NCBI GenBank assembly: GCA_023014365.1
Contig: JAEBUN010000037.1
Coordinates: 248,001 to 312,000 of the forward strand
Source of the DNA: Lepiota brunneoincarnata
Taxonomy: Eukaryota > Basidiomycota > Agaricomycetes > Agaricales > Agaricaceae
Length of the DNA: 64,000 nt
Direction: 5' to 3'
Shown here: positions 1 to 12,632 of the stretch, piece after piece
Layout: each line of letters opens with the position of its first letter
Position numbering within the stretch: position 1 is the stretch's first letter
Notes under the pieces: generated by a model
What the model saw: the letters and a program-made list of their open reading frames with translations, nothing else
Database searches by the model: none
Told to the model about the DNA's origin: nothing
Translations under genes and position numbers: made by a program

Positions 1-1282
1 GAAATCCAGTAATATTGTGATGGCACTGGTGGCTAAAAAGTGCCGGTGTCAGCAGTTGGAGCTTCAGTTGGCAGGTGCTCTGATTTCCCTAACTTACAAA
101 GGTTCAGAACGAAGAATAACATAGCGTCGTCGTACACCTTCTTGAGTAACGTGTTCGAGTTCATAGAAGGATACATCCGAAATCGTGCCCAGAGCGCCAT
201 TGACGCCAGAACTGGTTAATAACGAGAAATCAGGACCAGCTTAGGCTGCTGAAATCAAGTGTGTACCCACTAGTATCCGCAGCAAGGACATTTGCCCATC
301 CATAGACAGCATATCCATGATTGAATTGCAAGAAGCAGCGGGGGGTCAGGTGAGTGGTTTTGAATGGAGGTTCGAGTACTGCGGATAAATGAGCAGTCGG
401 GATTCGAATAAATGTAATGGGTGGGGTTAATAGATTAATAAAATTTCGAAGCACCTACATTCAGCAAACTTTATTTGCAAACCATTTATTGCTACTGCGA
501 TGGCGGTCATTTCCTGACAAGGAAGGGTTTTGAGTCACCCTGAGAGTCCGAGAGGGTAGTTACAAACCGTGATTAGCAGCGTCAAAAAAATTGCGGAAGC
601 ACGAGTTGCTCCACATAGTGCATATGCTCGAAGGCAGAAGCATACTGTTGGGCATTACAATCCTTAGAATTAAACCTCGAGGTGGTGTAAAGATAAATAT
701 CTTACTCCTCGCGACAGCCATCCCGACCGTGGATGCCCCTCCCATGAGACTCAACGTCATATTCAGAGTATAATAAAGAGAGCTAGACTCACACATATTA
801 ACGTAGATCATTGGCAGGCAATATTTTTGCTACAACAAACGATTTATTCGTGTGTGGACGATCCTTGAAAGAGCTCAAAACCTACCCCAATATCGGTGGT
901 TACAGCTTAGCAAAGCAGGCATCATCAATTCGCTGATCAGAGAGAGCGCATACACAACTTACTTGCGAGCATGAAAGCGAAATTGACAAAGGGAGCGTAA
1001 CGGGAGAGCAAGTAAAGAACGTTGAGGGTGGTCCATTTCCCGTGCCAGATGCTTCTGATCTAAGAGATATGAATCCTGTGTGGGAGCGTTGTACTTGGGT
1101 GCATTCACCACGCACTTCTCGAGGTAGCATGCTGATATAGTCGTACATAAAGAGACTGGCGAGAGCCGCTGTTGAGTAATAGGGTCACTCCAGTACCTTA
1201 AGCAACTAGATAACTCCAATGGGGGTAACTTACCTCTGGCGTACTGGGTTGTTTGAGGGGGTTCAGTTGAAAAATCACGCAT
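1..1282 (-). CDS. DUF6533-type multi-pass membrane protein, partial (runs off left edge)
   Basis: I recognise this as the basidiomycete DUF6533-type family of multi-pass membrane proteins, whose function is unknown. The ATG is at 1282-1280. The first three exons splice cleanly: 1282..1234, 1168..1116 and 1059..963. Together they give the family N-terminus, with ASLFMYDYISMLPRE followed by IRSIWHGKW and LLSRYAPFVNF. Further exons on the same strand carry the FCLRAYAL segment (about 640-600) and a NTLLKKVYDDAMLFF segment (about 140-80), both typical of the family. The ORF continues across the window edge, so the C-terminus is missing. Exon joins between about 960 and 150 were not all resolved. 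Two related, broken copies lie at 6579-8128 and 10402-11945. Family assignment is from motif memory and no domain search was possible. Confidence 0.7.
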
Positions 1283-1861
1283 GTGGATAGTAGGTTCGTG
1301 TCACCTCCAATCTGTTAAATTGCTGTGTGATCGTGGCCAGGACGCTTAGGCTCTCATCCATAATTAAAAAAAAGTGATGCAACAAGAAGCAACGTGGTGA
1401 GGGTCTGATAGCTGGATGAAGGGAAGGTAGTCAACGATAGCCACCGCCGCGCATCGTAGTTTATGTAGGGGGGGATCCAGGGATACGGGGGCACATAGCC
1501 ACTTGGAATGACCTCACGTTGGGTGGAAGAATGTGTAGTACTTGTCACAGAACTGAACAAGGTTGCCAAACTTAGGTATTGCCGAAAGCTGAGGCGCAGT
1601 TAACAGGTTCTCCTTCCTCACCAGGGAAGCTCGAGGACTGGAACTAATATACTAATCCAATTCAAAGCAAAAACAGCTCCTCAAAACCTCCGGGATTGGA
1701 CGCAGTTCGAATATATCAGAATCGTTTCGGCATCATCTTGATTGGCGTCAGTAATGGTGGTTTTCCCTGATCTGGATCTGTGTGGTGGTGGCGACGGAGG
1801 CACAGCATGTCGGGTAACCACGATTTTGACAGATGTGCTGGTAAGGGTCTATCCAGGTGAG
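1283..1861. other. intergenic, no gene seen
   Basis: This stretch separates the DUF6533-type gene start from the 3' end of the Maf gene. It should hold the promoter of the former. I see no coding exon that matches a known family. Confidence 0.5.
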
Positions 1862-2949
1862 CTATACTTCTAAAAAGTCCGGATCCTCCTCCACAAGCAT
1901 ATCCAATAACTTGAAGAACGAAGCGACCGGGAAGCCAACGACATTGTAATAGTCGCCCTCAATCTTACGTATCAAAATTCCCCCGAGGCCCTACGTGTGA
2001 CATTTAGGTATGCGACAGATGCAATAGGATGACAAGGAAAGAGGGGCACCTACCTGAATGGCGAACCCGCCGGCGCGATCAATGCCTTCGCCACTCTCGA
2101 CGTAGGCTTCGACGATGTGCCTGGGGTTGTCCGCAAAGTACACCAACGAGCGTTCGTCGATTGATCTGCGGGATTCTCGTAACTGGGTATATGGGAAGAA
2201 AGGTGGGAGGGCGCACTTGATGTTGTACCCAGGTGAATATACCACAGGATATACTATCAGAGCGTGTGGTATGATCAATGTGGGAATGAGGCGAAGGCGA
2301 ACAGGAGGGATTCACCGATAGTGACACCTGTTACTACTTCACATACGGCGCCATTCAAATCCAACAACATCCTCAGATTGTCATTCTTATCAGCAGGCTT
2401 TTCCAAAAGCTCTTGATTAATCTGTGGAACATCGGCATATGAAATCTGAGATGTCAACGGTTGGGCGTGTGTGAGCACAACTGTGTCAGCTGTGTTTGGT
2501 CATCAGCTTGCATCTTTGAGTGTGTATAAGGATGCGGTACCTGAAATGACGAGATCTGGCGCATTGTCTGGATCATCTTGCTGGTGCCCAGTCAGTTGTG
2601 TCCAGTGATCCCCTCTTACCACGCTACCTACCACCAGTCGTTCGTACACCTCTATTGCCTTGTGTGTGGCAGTGGCAACCGGGTACTCGTGTATGTCCGC
2701 AAAGGAGCTGATCGGGAGGTTTTCCTCGAACGTTGAGGGTACCACATCCGGCGCCAAACCCTAAAGCCACTTGGCGTTATGCGCAGATAGGGGTGAGTTC
2801 CATTATCGAGCCAAGTGCCAAAGAAAACGAACAAAGGTGCGTAAAATTTCCTTTCTCCTGGGACTATTTGATGCAAGCACAATGCGCTTTCCCTCGAGCT
2901 TCCTGATTGCTGGGATCTGGAGTGCGTGTGGAAGGATATGCTTCGACAT
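1862..2949 (-). CDS. Maf/HAM1-like septum-formation family nucleotide pyrophosphatase
   Basis: Maf-family proteins hydrolyse (d)NTPs, often modified or pyrimidine nucleotides, to the monophosphate and pyrophosphate as pool-cleaning enzymes; in fungi they are cytosolic. Exon 1 (2949..2833) begins MSKHILPHALQIPAIRKLEG and carries the hallmark VLASNSPRRKEIL. A canonical intron (donor gttcgt, acceptor ctttag) leads to an exon starting at 2760 with GLAPDVVPSTFEE and YPVATATHKAIEVYERL. Later exons give APDLVISG, DTVVL, LEKPADKNDNLRMLLDLNG, EVVTGVTI, LVYFADNPRHIVEAYVESGE and GIDRAGGFAIQ, ending with GGILIRKIEGDYYNVVGFP. This is the full order of Maf motifs, at the normal length of about 240 aa. A start 16 codons further upstream is possible. 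The frame appears intact through all exons. It is divergent from HUS1. Confidence 0.9.
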
Positions 2950-3031
2950 GGTGCTGGCAAAGCAGGCGTGGGAAAGTACTGATATTGGGATGATCACGAT
3001 GAATCAGCCGGCTGACTTTGAACTCGACGAA
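2950..3031. promoter_or_regulatory. 82-bp divergent promoter region between the Maf gene and HUS1
   Basis: Only 82 bp separate the two start codons, which face away from each other, so both genes must share control sequence or have promoters overlapping the partner's 5' end. No clear TATA box is visible. Confidence 0.5.
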
Positions 3032-4194
3032 ATGCGTTTTCGCGCAACAATCGAGACAGTTTCGATATTCTACAGTACGGTTAGACTCTCTCTCATACGT
3101 GTTTCATGGCACTCATGCGCCCCAGGAATCACTCAGGCAATCGAAAAGCTACAGAAGCGCTTCATCATCAAATTCGCTGAGGAATATATACGCGTCATAT
3201 GCAATCACGAAGCAAACGAAGGCGGAATTCAGGTCTGGTCGTATGTGTCTTACTATCTCACCGTAACGAACGCAAGAATACAACCCCACAACATAGGCAG
3301 ATTAAAGTCGACTCAATCTTCGTCGATTACAGAATCCAGTCCAGCTCGAATAACGAGATTACCCTGGCTTTATCTTCGGAAGCACTCCTTGCCGCACTGA
3401 GGTCCGCATTTGCATCGTCTTCCTCAACCTCAGCATACCATGCCGAGGAGCTTGTCATGAGGCTCGCCAAAAAGAACGACTGTGCCGTCCTCAAATTTGA
3501 GATGGTCGGGACAACGAGCGTGGGGAGACGCATCCGGGTGTCACATGATGTCCTTGTAGACGTGATGAAACCAACGGAGGTTGAGAAACTAGCAGAACCT
3601 TTGTGCCCCGATCCCAATGTATGTCTTTCCCTTCATTTCACCGCATTGGCATTGACAGTGCCTCTAGCTACACATCCTGCTACCCCCGCTACAAAAACTC
3701 CGAACCATAGTCGAGAGGCTGCGGCCACTATCCGATGTATTGGCTTTTCGTGCCAATAACAACGGCAAGCTGCAAATTTCGATAAACACAGAGAGCGTCC
3801 GGGTACAAACTGAATGGAAGAACCTCGTCAACCCAGAGCGTCTGTGTCCCTCCTCTCCATGCTGCCCTACCGTCTCATACAATCTCCTGTAGCGAACGGG
3901 GAGGAGGGTGCAAACGACGACCAAAGGGAGAAAGATATTAACCCTGATAAACTCTTTACAGTCCATGTATCTATTCGAAGTTTCCTCAAATTCCTCAATA
4001 GCCACGTCATTTCCACGACAACAATAGCCTGTCCGTCTTTTCTGTCCCTGCAATCACCTGGTTTGTGTTTGCTGACGGTAAGAACAGGTATATGCCAGGG
4101 CTACTGTTTAATTCTCTACGTCTACATTGGCGATGCAGCTGATGCAGGAGGTGTATTGACGTTCTATATCCCGGCAATCATTGATGGAGATTGA
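3032..4194 (+). CDS. HUS1: HUS1-like checkpoint clamp subunit (9-1-1 complex)
   Basis: HUS1 forms the Rad9-Hus1-Rad1 ring that is loaded at damaged DNA to activate the ATR checkpoint in the nucleus. The N-terminus MRFRATIE and the following KLQKRFIIKF, NHEANEGGIQVW and VDSIFVDYRIQS match the family. The middle contains NNEITLALSSEALLAALRSA, and LHILLPPLQKLRTIVERL follows a clean intron (gtatgt...ctctag). The C-terminus IGDAADAGGVLTFYIPA is highly characteristic. At least five introns are needed and the joins I checked keep frame, for example the donor after the VNPE codons joining to PNGEEG. Length is about 300 aa, as expected. It looks intact, unlike several neighbours. Confidence 0.9.
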
Positions 4195-5880
4195 CCGATG
4201 GAACTGCACTGCTCTACCCACATGGAATTGCACGACTCTTTTCCACATTCACCGCGATCCTTTTCAGTGTATTCCCTGCCCTCCGCGGCTGAAACTCCTT
4301 CTCGTTGGAGATACCCCAGCGCATCCCGCTGTCCCCCAACCCCGATGAATGTAACCCACTCGGAGGGATGGGCCTGACGTCCGATTGTGGGTCCGTGTAT
4401 GAAACACTGATTGTTGTATCTGTTACAGTATGATCTTGTTCCTCGGAACAAGGACAGTAAATACATAGATCGCTCCGCTGGACCTCTGCCCTACTATGTT
4501 GCTTAGGTTCGTTGTGTAACCCGACATGTATATCCCTCATCCCAAGCTGACCAGGGTTGTCAATGCAATGCGGTAGGCTAGCACTATGGACGGATATTGA
4601 AAACTAGCACTCGCGGGAAACAGTATGTAATCAAGATACCGGGAGAAACAGCGCGCTCCGTCAATTCCAAATAGATGGTATAAACTACGCTCCCATCCTC
4701 ACCTCAAATCTGCAGAACACAGACCGAGGCTTCCGGGAAACAGCCTCCATATCTCAAATCCACACCGCATCGTGCGACGACATCGCTCCACTTGGCCGTT
4801 CACCTGGCATCAATCCCTTCTCGTACTCCCTCCCACGTGCAAACCCCCCCAACACGGCCCATCAGTAGCGCAAATACCGGCCGGATCCTACTATGACCAT
4901 CTAAGAGCCATTCCATCTTTGCAGCCCTGTTGACCCGGCAATCGCTTCCTTTGCTCTTCGACGGAGCATTTTCTGTTAACCCCCTCTCACCCGAAAAAAA
5001 GCTCCATTTCCATTGGGTTCATTATCCCACAAACCTGTATACGCCAGTTTTGATGGTCCCTTCATTCGTAGGCTTCTCCTGGTGGATATCTCGCCCTCCG
5101 CCTAGCCCCCTTCTTCGCTAACCAACCCACCAAACCTGTTTCATCGGAAATGCTGTGGCAACTGAATCCCCAATCTCCTGAATTCTAGTTGAGGCCAATG
5201 CCCAGTTTAACGGTGTTTGCGGCAAACGGGATCTCGAGTTTTACATGAGAGAGATTCGAACTCACTTTTGGAATCTTTGGTGTGCTCTATCGGCGCTGAT
5301 CGGAATCCTGACTTGCCGTAGGCGCTTTTGGCTCCGAGATTTATCAATTCTGTATCACCTACGCAGACTAGTTCGCCGCTTATGAAATATCATGTGAAGT
5401 GTACCTGGTTTTGTAGTATCCCGGAAATTCTTGCTTGGTATTTCCGGAGGCGATCTTTATGCTTCCATGAAGGGAAAGAGAATCCGACACCAAGGCTACT
5501 GTAGGGCAAGGTGTGATCGACCAAACGACCACGAGATTCGTCTTCTCGACCTCGTAGAAATGATAGCGTCACATCTCCGGGATAACTGAAGGAGAGAGTG
5601 AGTAAAAGTGAGAGAAGCGAACTGAGAAGAGTGTGTGTGTGTGTGTGTGGATCGGTTATGTTGTTGCTTGGGCGGGGCTTAATGCAGCAGAGACATCCTC
5701 GTCATCGGGAGCTAAGGTATCAAATACAAGTGTGCTACTTAAATACCATAGAAAAGACGTAAAGGACAGGATCCATGCGTGGCGGGATCCTGGCCCTTAT
5801 ATTCAAATATCTTGAAGAACCAATCCCTGAACACGAACGAAGGTTGTCACTTGTCGACTCGCTGACATTGTCACGGTAGT
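4195..5880. other. gene-poor stretch; possible unrecognised minus-strand exon near 5390-5575
   Basis: I recognise no gene here. A minus-strand reading frame at 5575-5390 looks exon-like: it is followed by a possible donor (caggtaca), and on its 5' side lies a pyrimidine-rich, promoter-like stretch. It matches nothing I know and could be chance. A short GT-dinucleotide run is at about 5630-5648. The end of this stretch joins the start of the large direct duplication. Confidence 0.35.
5630..5648. repeat. (GT)n microsatellite
   Basis: About nine uninterrupted GT units. Confidence 0.85.
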
Positions 5881-6578
5881 TCTCGGTGCCTTTTGACACA
5901 CATCCTTCCAACGTTGAGCATCGAAAGAGGTTAGATCTCCTCAGGCTGTACCTGCAAACCTAACTGAAAGACAAGATGGCAGGGATCCGCCAATCGGGAT
6001 CGCATTCTGAAGAGCTAACGCGAAGCAGACACACAGTTCAACGTACTGCGGAGAGGCCGTCTTTATGTCAAAGTCGACTAAGTTCTAGCTGTATACGATT
6101 GCTTATAGTCATACCCAGCTTAATTGGGTAGGTTGAATCCCCCTAGCTGTTATGGTACCTGGGTGGGGAAACGTAACTCAGCAAAAGTTCCAACTGTTGG
6201 CGTACATACGTACACACTGCTACAGTCCCGAGTCGCACGTTTCTATTGTTCCCCATGACGTTGTACTGACGCTTCAGGGTACATTTTGAGACTGCTGACA
6301 AGACTGGATCTGGTACAAGCGATTGAACCTTGTGTATAGTCTGCGCATCGATTAGGACCCCCAGCACCAATCGCAAAATTCAAGCGTTTTACGGGAGCTT
6401 ACATGACGCCAGACGAACCTTCATGACTTTCGCCAGACCCATGGGTACTGTAACTAACATTGTCGAACTTAATGCATCGATATGTATGTGATGCTAGCTG
6501 CTGGTGCACGTTCTCCCTTCCACCTTTGTGATTTATCGGCGCTCCCCCCAAACCTTGTGTCAGCCACTTCCATGCGAT

Positions 6579-8128
6579 CTACTCACTCTGATTTGTCGTT
6601 CGCTGAGCCTGAAAGCGCAAGCTCGAAAGCCTGGTTCCTTCCGATTCTGCCTCAGCAGTAACAATATCCTGACTGAACGACCAAGATCTTCTCCCATGCT
6701 GGCGAAGTCGTAACATCACACGACAGGCAAGACAGTTGAATATGATCACAGCCAAGCCTGCAAATAAAAACAATGGGGGTGAGAGTCAGCAGTCCATCAG
6801 TTGAACAGAACGGGTGTTACTGACATAGGGTCCCAACTGTTTCATAGGTCCCTCAGCGTGGACGTAGATAATAACAGATGCAACGGACGATACTTTTCCG
6901 TGACGTTTAATAGGGAGAGTTGGAGATCCAGATGTCCGACTTACGAAAGTTTATGACAAAATAATTGACTGAATCTTGATAGATCCTCTTGACAAGGTCA
7001 CAAGGGTCAGTGCGATACTTCTGGACTTTGGCCCATATGACCATGACCATGAGGACTTGGGGATAGCTTGTGAATTCAACTCTTATTCGATGCAATGAAA
7101 TCCAAGGATACGTACTTGCATCAACTATCATCACATTGATCAAGCTCCAGATCGCGTAGTGTGCGGATCCTGACGCGATGAAACTACATCGAGAAAGCAC
7201 AGCAATAGTGTCACTGCTTTGTGGTTCAGTACCTGCTGTACGGAGCATAGGATTTGGAGCCAATCATGAGGAGAATAATACTATGACATACGTTTCGTCG
7301 TTTTCGTTATCATTCCAGCCAACACAAACCCAACCACTGTCATTGCCTAGGGTATCCTCAGACGACCTTCATCGAGCCAAGTGGTAGAGAGTGGACACTT
7401 ACGAAAGCCACAAATGTTAAAAAAGTACCTGCACTCCTGCTAGGTACCCAATAATGCGTATGCACGGAGGCAAAAGCAAACTTTGTGAACCGTGGGGCTC
7501 ATACAGCTGAGAAAATGCAACATAGGAAGGGGATTGACCAGGTCCACTTACACACCCCGACCTGCCATTCCACATGTTGTAACCCCTGCTCCATCGTGAG
7601 ATATACAGATAGTAAACACCCCTGAGATAACTCACATGCGACGGTATATATCAGGATTAGGCAGGACTCGGTCTATGGGATAATGAGTCTTATTTCACCA
7701 GAGCAGTGCTAATGGTGGGGGTACACACACTCCCACTCGTTGCTGAGCTGACTGTGGTGATTGGGATTTGGGACCAGGTCACCGAATCATAAGCTATGGT
7801 GGTAAATACAATGCAGTAATCAAGGACTCACTATATAGCATAAACACGAGGTCAAGGAGGGGCAGATAACGACACAGCAGATAGAAACAAGTGAGAGTGT
7901 TCCACTTGAAGTGTGTCCAGATGGTTTCGACCTAGTAGTGCCCCAGGCAGACAGTGAATTTTTCGTTCCCCTAAAGCTTATATCTATTACCTCTTGAGCA
8001 AACTAAGATGATATAGTCGTATGTGAAAAAGGTTGCCAGGCTAGCTGTGGTTCTTGTTAGGGACGGCTGAACAGGAGATTTTGTCGTTCGCTCACCCTGC
8101 GTATACTGTACGAGGTCCAATTAAGCAT
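6579..8128 (-). pseudogene. DUF6533-type membrane protein pseudogene, copy in unit A
   Basis: The ATG at 8128-8126 opens a short exon, followed after an intron by SLATFFTYDYIIL. The next exon gives VETIWTHFKWN and FYLLCRYLPLLDLVFMLY, then FCLRAYALLGT. Towards the C-terminus come LVKRIYQDSVNYFVINF (about 6990-6940) and FNCLACRVMLRLRQHG (about 6740-6690). This is the same motif order as the gene at 1-1282. Compared with the unit B copy it has an extra base after TYDYIIL, which shifts out QE, and a frame break with a stop right after LRAYALLGT. Single-base insertions in the consensus could mimic this, but two independent breaks plus the decayed surroundings favour a pseudogene. Confidence 0.65.
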
Positions 8129-9155
8129 ACTTAGCCTGAATCAGAGAGTTAAAAGCTCACTTCAAAGGCGCGGAGCTGGCGAATGAGGAGAAACATGGCT
8201 TCAGGCTCGAGAGGGGAGGCCATTCCAATCTGAGCGCCGTTTAATGGTCAGAACCAAGAGGAAGAGGACAAGGGGAAGCTATTATTCACAACTTTATACT
8301 TTCAGGTTGACGCGGTGGCATCGTATATCACGTACTAAACCAGGGCGGAAGTTACTCAAAATTATCCAATGATCTCTCTGCGAGAGCCGATGAATCGAAA
8401 ATCTTTCAACCCTTCACAGAAGGTTGAGCCTTACTCGTTTGCAGCCCTACCTGTAGGAGAGATTCCAACTGATTAAATTGTTCATCCCATTCAGTTGTGT
8501 TTCGTGATTGCCGGCAGTAACTTGAACTCTGTGGTTCTGTGACACTCGGCTCGCTTTTGCCATATTCATCGGAAATGTACCGGAAGGTGAACGAAACCGG
8601 TCTCTTTGTCTCGAAGCGAACATCTCTTTAAGACTATCAATTCTAGCCGTTTGCCACAAGATACGCATCAGAACTATACCCTCAAAGCCTACAACTGGGG
8701 CAAGTGGAGCATCCAAAGTGCAAAGGCTGCATGAAACACGTGGGTGCCTAAGGCCACAGAGCTCATATTTTCCTCTGAACACCTGCCGCCCACCTGCAGT
8801 GACATTTACGATTGAGGGGTTAGTCTGGTGGGCTAATATCTGGTCAACAACGCCTCGTCTCGTCGAGTGGGTGACGATGTCCTGGGCTTGTCCTCTGTAT
8901 GAGTAATTTTCTTTCCAAATAAGCAAATCTGGAAAGCTGGAAGGTACCAGGCACACACAGTGTTGCATCTTCGGCAAAGAGGCCGGGCTTATGTACGCAC
9001 CGCTAGTCTATTTTGGAGTCCCTAGTCGCAAGTCCTCGGCCCCTGTGCAACGGCCGCCCTCCACTCAATACTCGAACACATTAGCTAACGCACAACCTAT
9101 AGGATACCTGTCCGACTCGGGTCCGAGATCCGGCGAAATCTTTACCAGATAACGG
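8129..9155. other. duplicated region upstream of the unit A pseudogene; no recognised gene
   Basis: It is conserved with 11946-13825 (minus the solo LTR there). A 176-residue open frame on the minus strand (8977-8447) has a broken, diverged counterpart at 13651-13005. It matches no family I know and has low coding character, so I do not call it a gene. Confidence 0.4.
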
Positions 9156-9660
9156 TTGGGTGTGTGCAGATTGGTTCAACGCAGCCTTGGGTTGAAGTTT
9201 ATTTCACTCGTGTGAGACATGTGGGTTTTCATCCAAGCCCGTGTGATGAACTTTTCACACCGTTAAGAATGGTGAAAAATGGAAACTCTCAGGTGGTTTC
9301 CCATAATCTACATGATATTTCAACCTCAGAGCACCGACAGAACAGTTCCTCACGCCTTTGACACAAATTCTTCCAATGCTGAACATCGAAAGAAGGTTAA
9401 GCCTCCTCGGGCAGTATCTGCTAACCTAGCGGAAAGACATGGATGGCCAGGACCCATCAATCGGAATAGCAATCCGAAGAGCTAACCTGAACTCTGAAGC
9501 AGATGTGCAGTGCTGCTTACTGCCGAGAAGGGCTGTCGTTATGTCACAGTTGATTGAGTTCTAGCTACTAAGCAGGTCCCGGAGCGGATTCTACCACTGT
9601 GAACGATATATGATTGGTTGCTCAGCACCCAGCCTAATTCGGTAGATGGGATCCCCCCAG

Positions 9661-10146
9661 CTGTTATGGTACCTGGTGGCAGAATTTCCAACTATTGGTG
9701 TGATGCACATACTGCGGCTATCCTGAGTTGTACAGTTCTATTGTTCCCCGTGACGTTGTACTGACGCTTCAGGGTACATTTCGAGATTGGTGCCACGATT
9801 GGAGCTGGCTACAGTGATTGAACCTTGTGTATAGTCTGCGCATCGATCGGAACCCCCAACACCAATCGCAAAATTCAATTGTCTTGCGGGAGTTTATATG
9901 GGGCTGTTATGGTACCTAGGTGCAGAATTTCCAACTATTGGTGTAATGCACATACTGCGGCTGTCCTGAGTTGTATAATTCTATTGTTACCCCATGACGT
10001 TGTACTGATCCTTCAGGGTACATTTCGAGATTGGCGACAAGACTGGATCTGGTACAGTGATTGAACCTTGTGTATAGTCTGCGCATCGATCGGACTCCCA
10101 GCACCAATCGCGAGATTCAAGTGTCTTACGGGAGTTTATATGGGTT
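9661..10146. repeat. 243-bp tandem repeat, two copies, inside unit B
   Basis: The motif CTGTTATGGTACCT starts at 9661 and again at 9904. Following sequence matches through TTGAACCTTGTGTATAGTCTG and CACCAATCGC to the GGGAGTTTATATGGG boundary. Unit A has a single copy starting at 6149. The two copies differ by scattered substitutions. Confidence 0.85.
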
Positions 10147-10401
10147 AGACGTAAGTACTCTCATAACTTTCGCCAGATCCATGGGTACTGTAATTGAGAT
10201 TGTCGAGCTTAATGCATCAATATGTATGTGATGCTAGCTGCTGGTGCACGTTTTCCCTTCCACCTTTATGATTTATCAGCGCTCATCCCAAACCTTGTGT
10301 CAACTACTTCCATGTGATTTATTCATACGGATGAGGTGGGGAGTTGGGAGGATGAGGACACAGGCAGTATCATCACACTCCTCTGGATATGATTGGACTA
10401 T

Positions 10402-11945
10402 TTACTCACTCCAATTTGTTGCTCGCTGAGCCTGAATGCATAAGGTCGAAACCCTGGTTACTTCTGATTCTTCCTCAGCAGTAACAATATCCTGATTGAA
10501 CGACCAAGATCTTCTGCCATGTTGGCGAAGTCGTAACATTACACGGCAGGCAAGGCGGTTGAACATGATCACGCCAAGCCTATAAACCAAAACAATTAGG
10601 GCGTGAGCAATCCCCATCAGTGTGAACGGAAAGGGTGTTACTGACATGGGTCCCAATTCTTTCATAGGTCCCTCAGCCTCGAAGTAGATAATAACAGATG
10701 CAACGGACGATACTTTTCCGTGACATTTAATAAGGGAGAGTTTGAGATCCAGATGTCCCGACTTACGGAAGTTCATGACAAAATAATTGACTGAACCTTG
10801 ATAGATCCTCTTGACAAGGTCACAAGGGTCAGTGCGATACTTCCGGACTTTGGGCCCACATGACCATGACCATGAGGACTTGGGGATAGCTTGTCAACTA
10901 ACTCTTATTCGATGCAATGAAATCCAGGGATACGTACTTGCATCAACTATCATCATATCTATTAAGCACCAGATCGCGCAGTGTGCTGATCCTGACACGA
11001 TGAAACTATATTGAGAAAACACGGCGGCAGTATCACTGCTTTGTGGTTCAATGCCTGCTGTATAAAGCTTGGGATTGGAAACCACTCGTGAGAAGGGTAA
11101 GACTATGACATACGTTTCGTCCCTTTCGTTATCATTCCATCCAACACGAACTCAACCACTATCATTGCCTAGGGTATCCTCAGACGTTCTTCGTCGAGCC
11201 GAGTGGCAGAGAGTGGACACTTACAAAAGCTACAAACGTTAAAAAGATACCTGCACCCCTGCTGGTACCCAATAATGCGTAGGCACGGAGGCAAAAGCAA
11301 ACATTTTGTGAACCATGGGGTCCATACGGTTGAGAAAACGCAACATAGGAAGATAGGAAGGGATTGACCAGGTCACTTACACATCCCAACTGCCATTCCA
11401 CATGTTGTATCCCCTGGTCTATCGTGAGATATACAGATAGTAAACACCCCAAGATAACCCACAGGCGATGATAGATATCAAGATTACGCAGGACTCGGTC
11501 TGTGGAATAATAAGTCTTGCTTAAACACAGCGGTGCTAATTATTAGGGTACACACACTCCCACTCGTTGATGAGCTGACTGCAGTAATTGAGATTTGGGA
11601 CCCGATTATAAGCCATAGTAGCAAATATAATCCGGTAGTCAAGGACTCACTATACAGCATAAACACGAGGTCAAAGAAGGGCAGGTAACGTCACAGCAGA
11701 TAGAAACCGGTAAGTTTGTTCCAGTTCATCTGCATCCAGATGGTTTCAACCTAGTAGTACCCCAGGCAGGCAGTTAAATTTTCGTTCCCCTAAAGTTCAC
11801 ACATATCACCTCTTGGGTAAACAAGATGATATAGTCGTATGCGAATAAGGTTACCAGGCTAACTGTAATTCTTGTTAGGGACGGCTGAGCGGAGATTTTG
11901 TCGTTCGCTCACCCTGCGCGTACTGTATAAGGCCCAACTAAGCAT
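10402..11945 (-). pseudogene. DUF6533-type membrane protein pseudogene, copy in unit B
   Basis: The ATG at 11945-11943 opens MLSWALYSTRR. After an intron come SLVTLFAYDYIILFTQE, then VETIWMQMNWNKLTGFYLL followed by an in-frame TGA where unit A has a Cys codon, and then RYLPFFDLVFMLY. The later segment FCLRAYALLGTSRGAGIF is open here, unlike in unit A. The C-terminal FNRLACRVMLRLRQHGR (about 10565-10515) is present. The nonsense codon is a substitution rather than an indel, which makes true inactivation likely. It is a duplicate of 6579-8128. Confidence 0.7.
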
Positions 11946-12060
11946 ACTCAGCTTGAATCAGAGAATTGAAACCTCACTTCAAAGGCTCGAAGCTGGCGAA
12001 TGAGGAGAAACAAGGCTTCAGACTCGAGGAGGTCATTCGAATATGGGCGCCGTTCAGTGG

Positions 12061-12600
12061 TCAGTGTAGAGGTGGGCAAGCGGCTACATCTGCAACGGCC
12101 GCCCTATGCCACCTCTCGTAGGACTCGGAACCCGAACCCGAAACACACCCGAACCCGAAAACTCGGATCAAAAACTCGGATCAAAAGTCTCAGAGTGCGC
12201 ATATTAAGGCAGGTAGCACCATTTCGACAACATCCCCATTCCACCTCTGTTTCTTTCATTCAAATATTTTCTCTCCATTTCCATTCCTTTCCCTAAGTGT
12301 CACTGTAGAGTAAATTTTCTCCCTTCTTGTAGGCCTCTATATGCCTCGCAAACCACTACTTTTATAATTCTCTTTCACCTTTCCTAATCCCCTCCTCACG
12401 TAGCTACGAAAACTTCACATTTCATCCCCTGTTTCACCTTCTCCGTCTCGCAAGTAGCTTAGATCTATTTTCCCTTAATTTTCTTATCGCTTTCGAGCAT
12501 AGGAAGAGATTATAACTTAGTACAAATGTTTGTATATAAGTAACGGGCCCCGGAGACTTGTTCTCCAGTCAATATAGGACCCATAAACTCCTTCCTGATA

Positions 12601-12632
<32 letters not shown>

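Larger units (their letters stand above)
5885..9155. repeat. large direct duplication, unit A
   Basis: This block matches 9345-13825 in the same orientation over almost its whole length, with substitutions and small indels throughout. Shared landmarks run in the same order: the CTTTTGACACA/CCTTTGACACA motif near 5890 and 9355, CTGTTATGGTACCT at 6149 and 9661, the DUF6533-type pseudogene, the region coding LISWNLS on the minus strand (about 8460 and 13020), and the CAGATAACGG tail (about 9147 and 13799). Unit A lacks the solo LTR present in unit B and so preserves the empty target site near 8245. It also lacks the 243-bp internal tandem repeat of unit B. Boundaries are estimates. Confidence 0.8.

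Noticed and set aside
8447..8977. 176-codon open frame on the minus strand
   Set aside because: Its duplicated counterpart at 13005-13651 is broken and no family motif is visible, so it is probably a chance frame in duplicated non-coding DNA.
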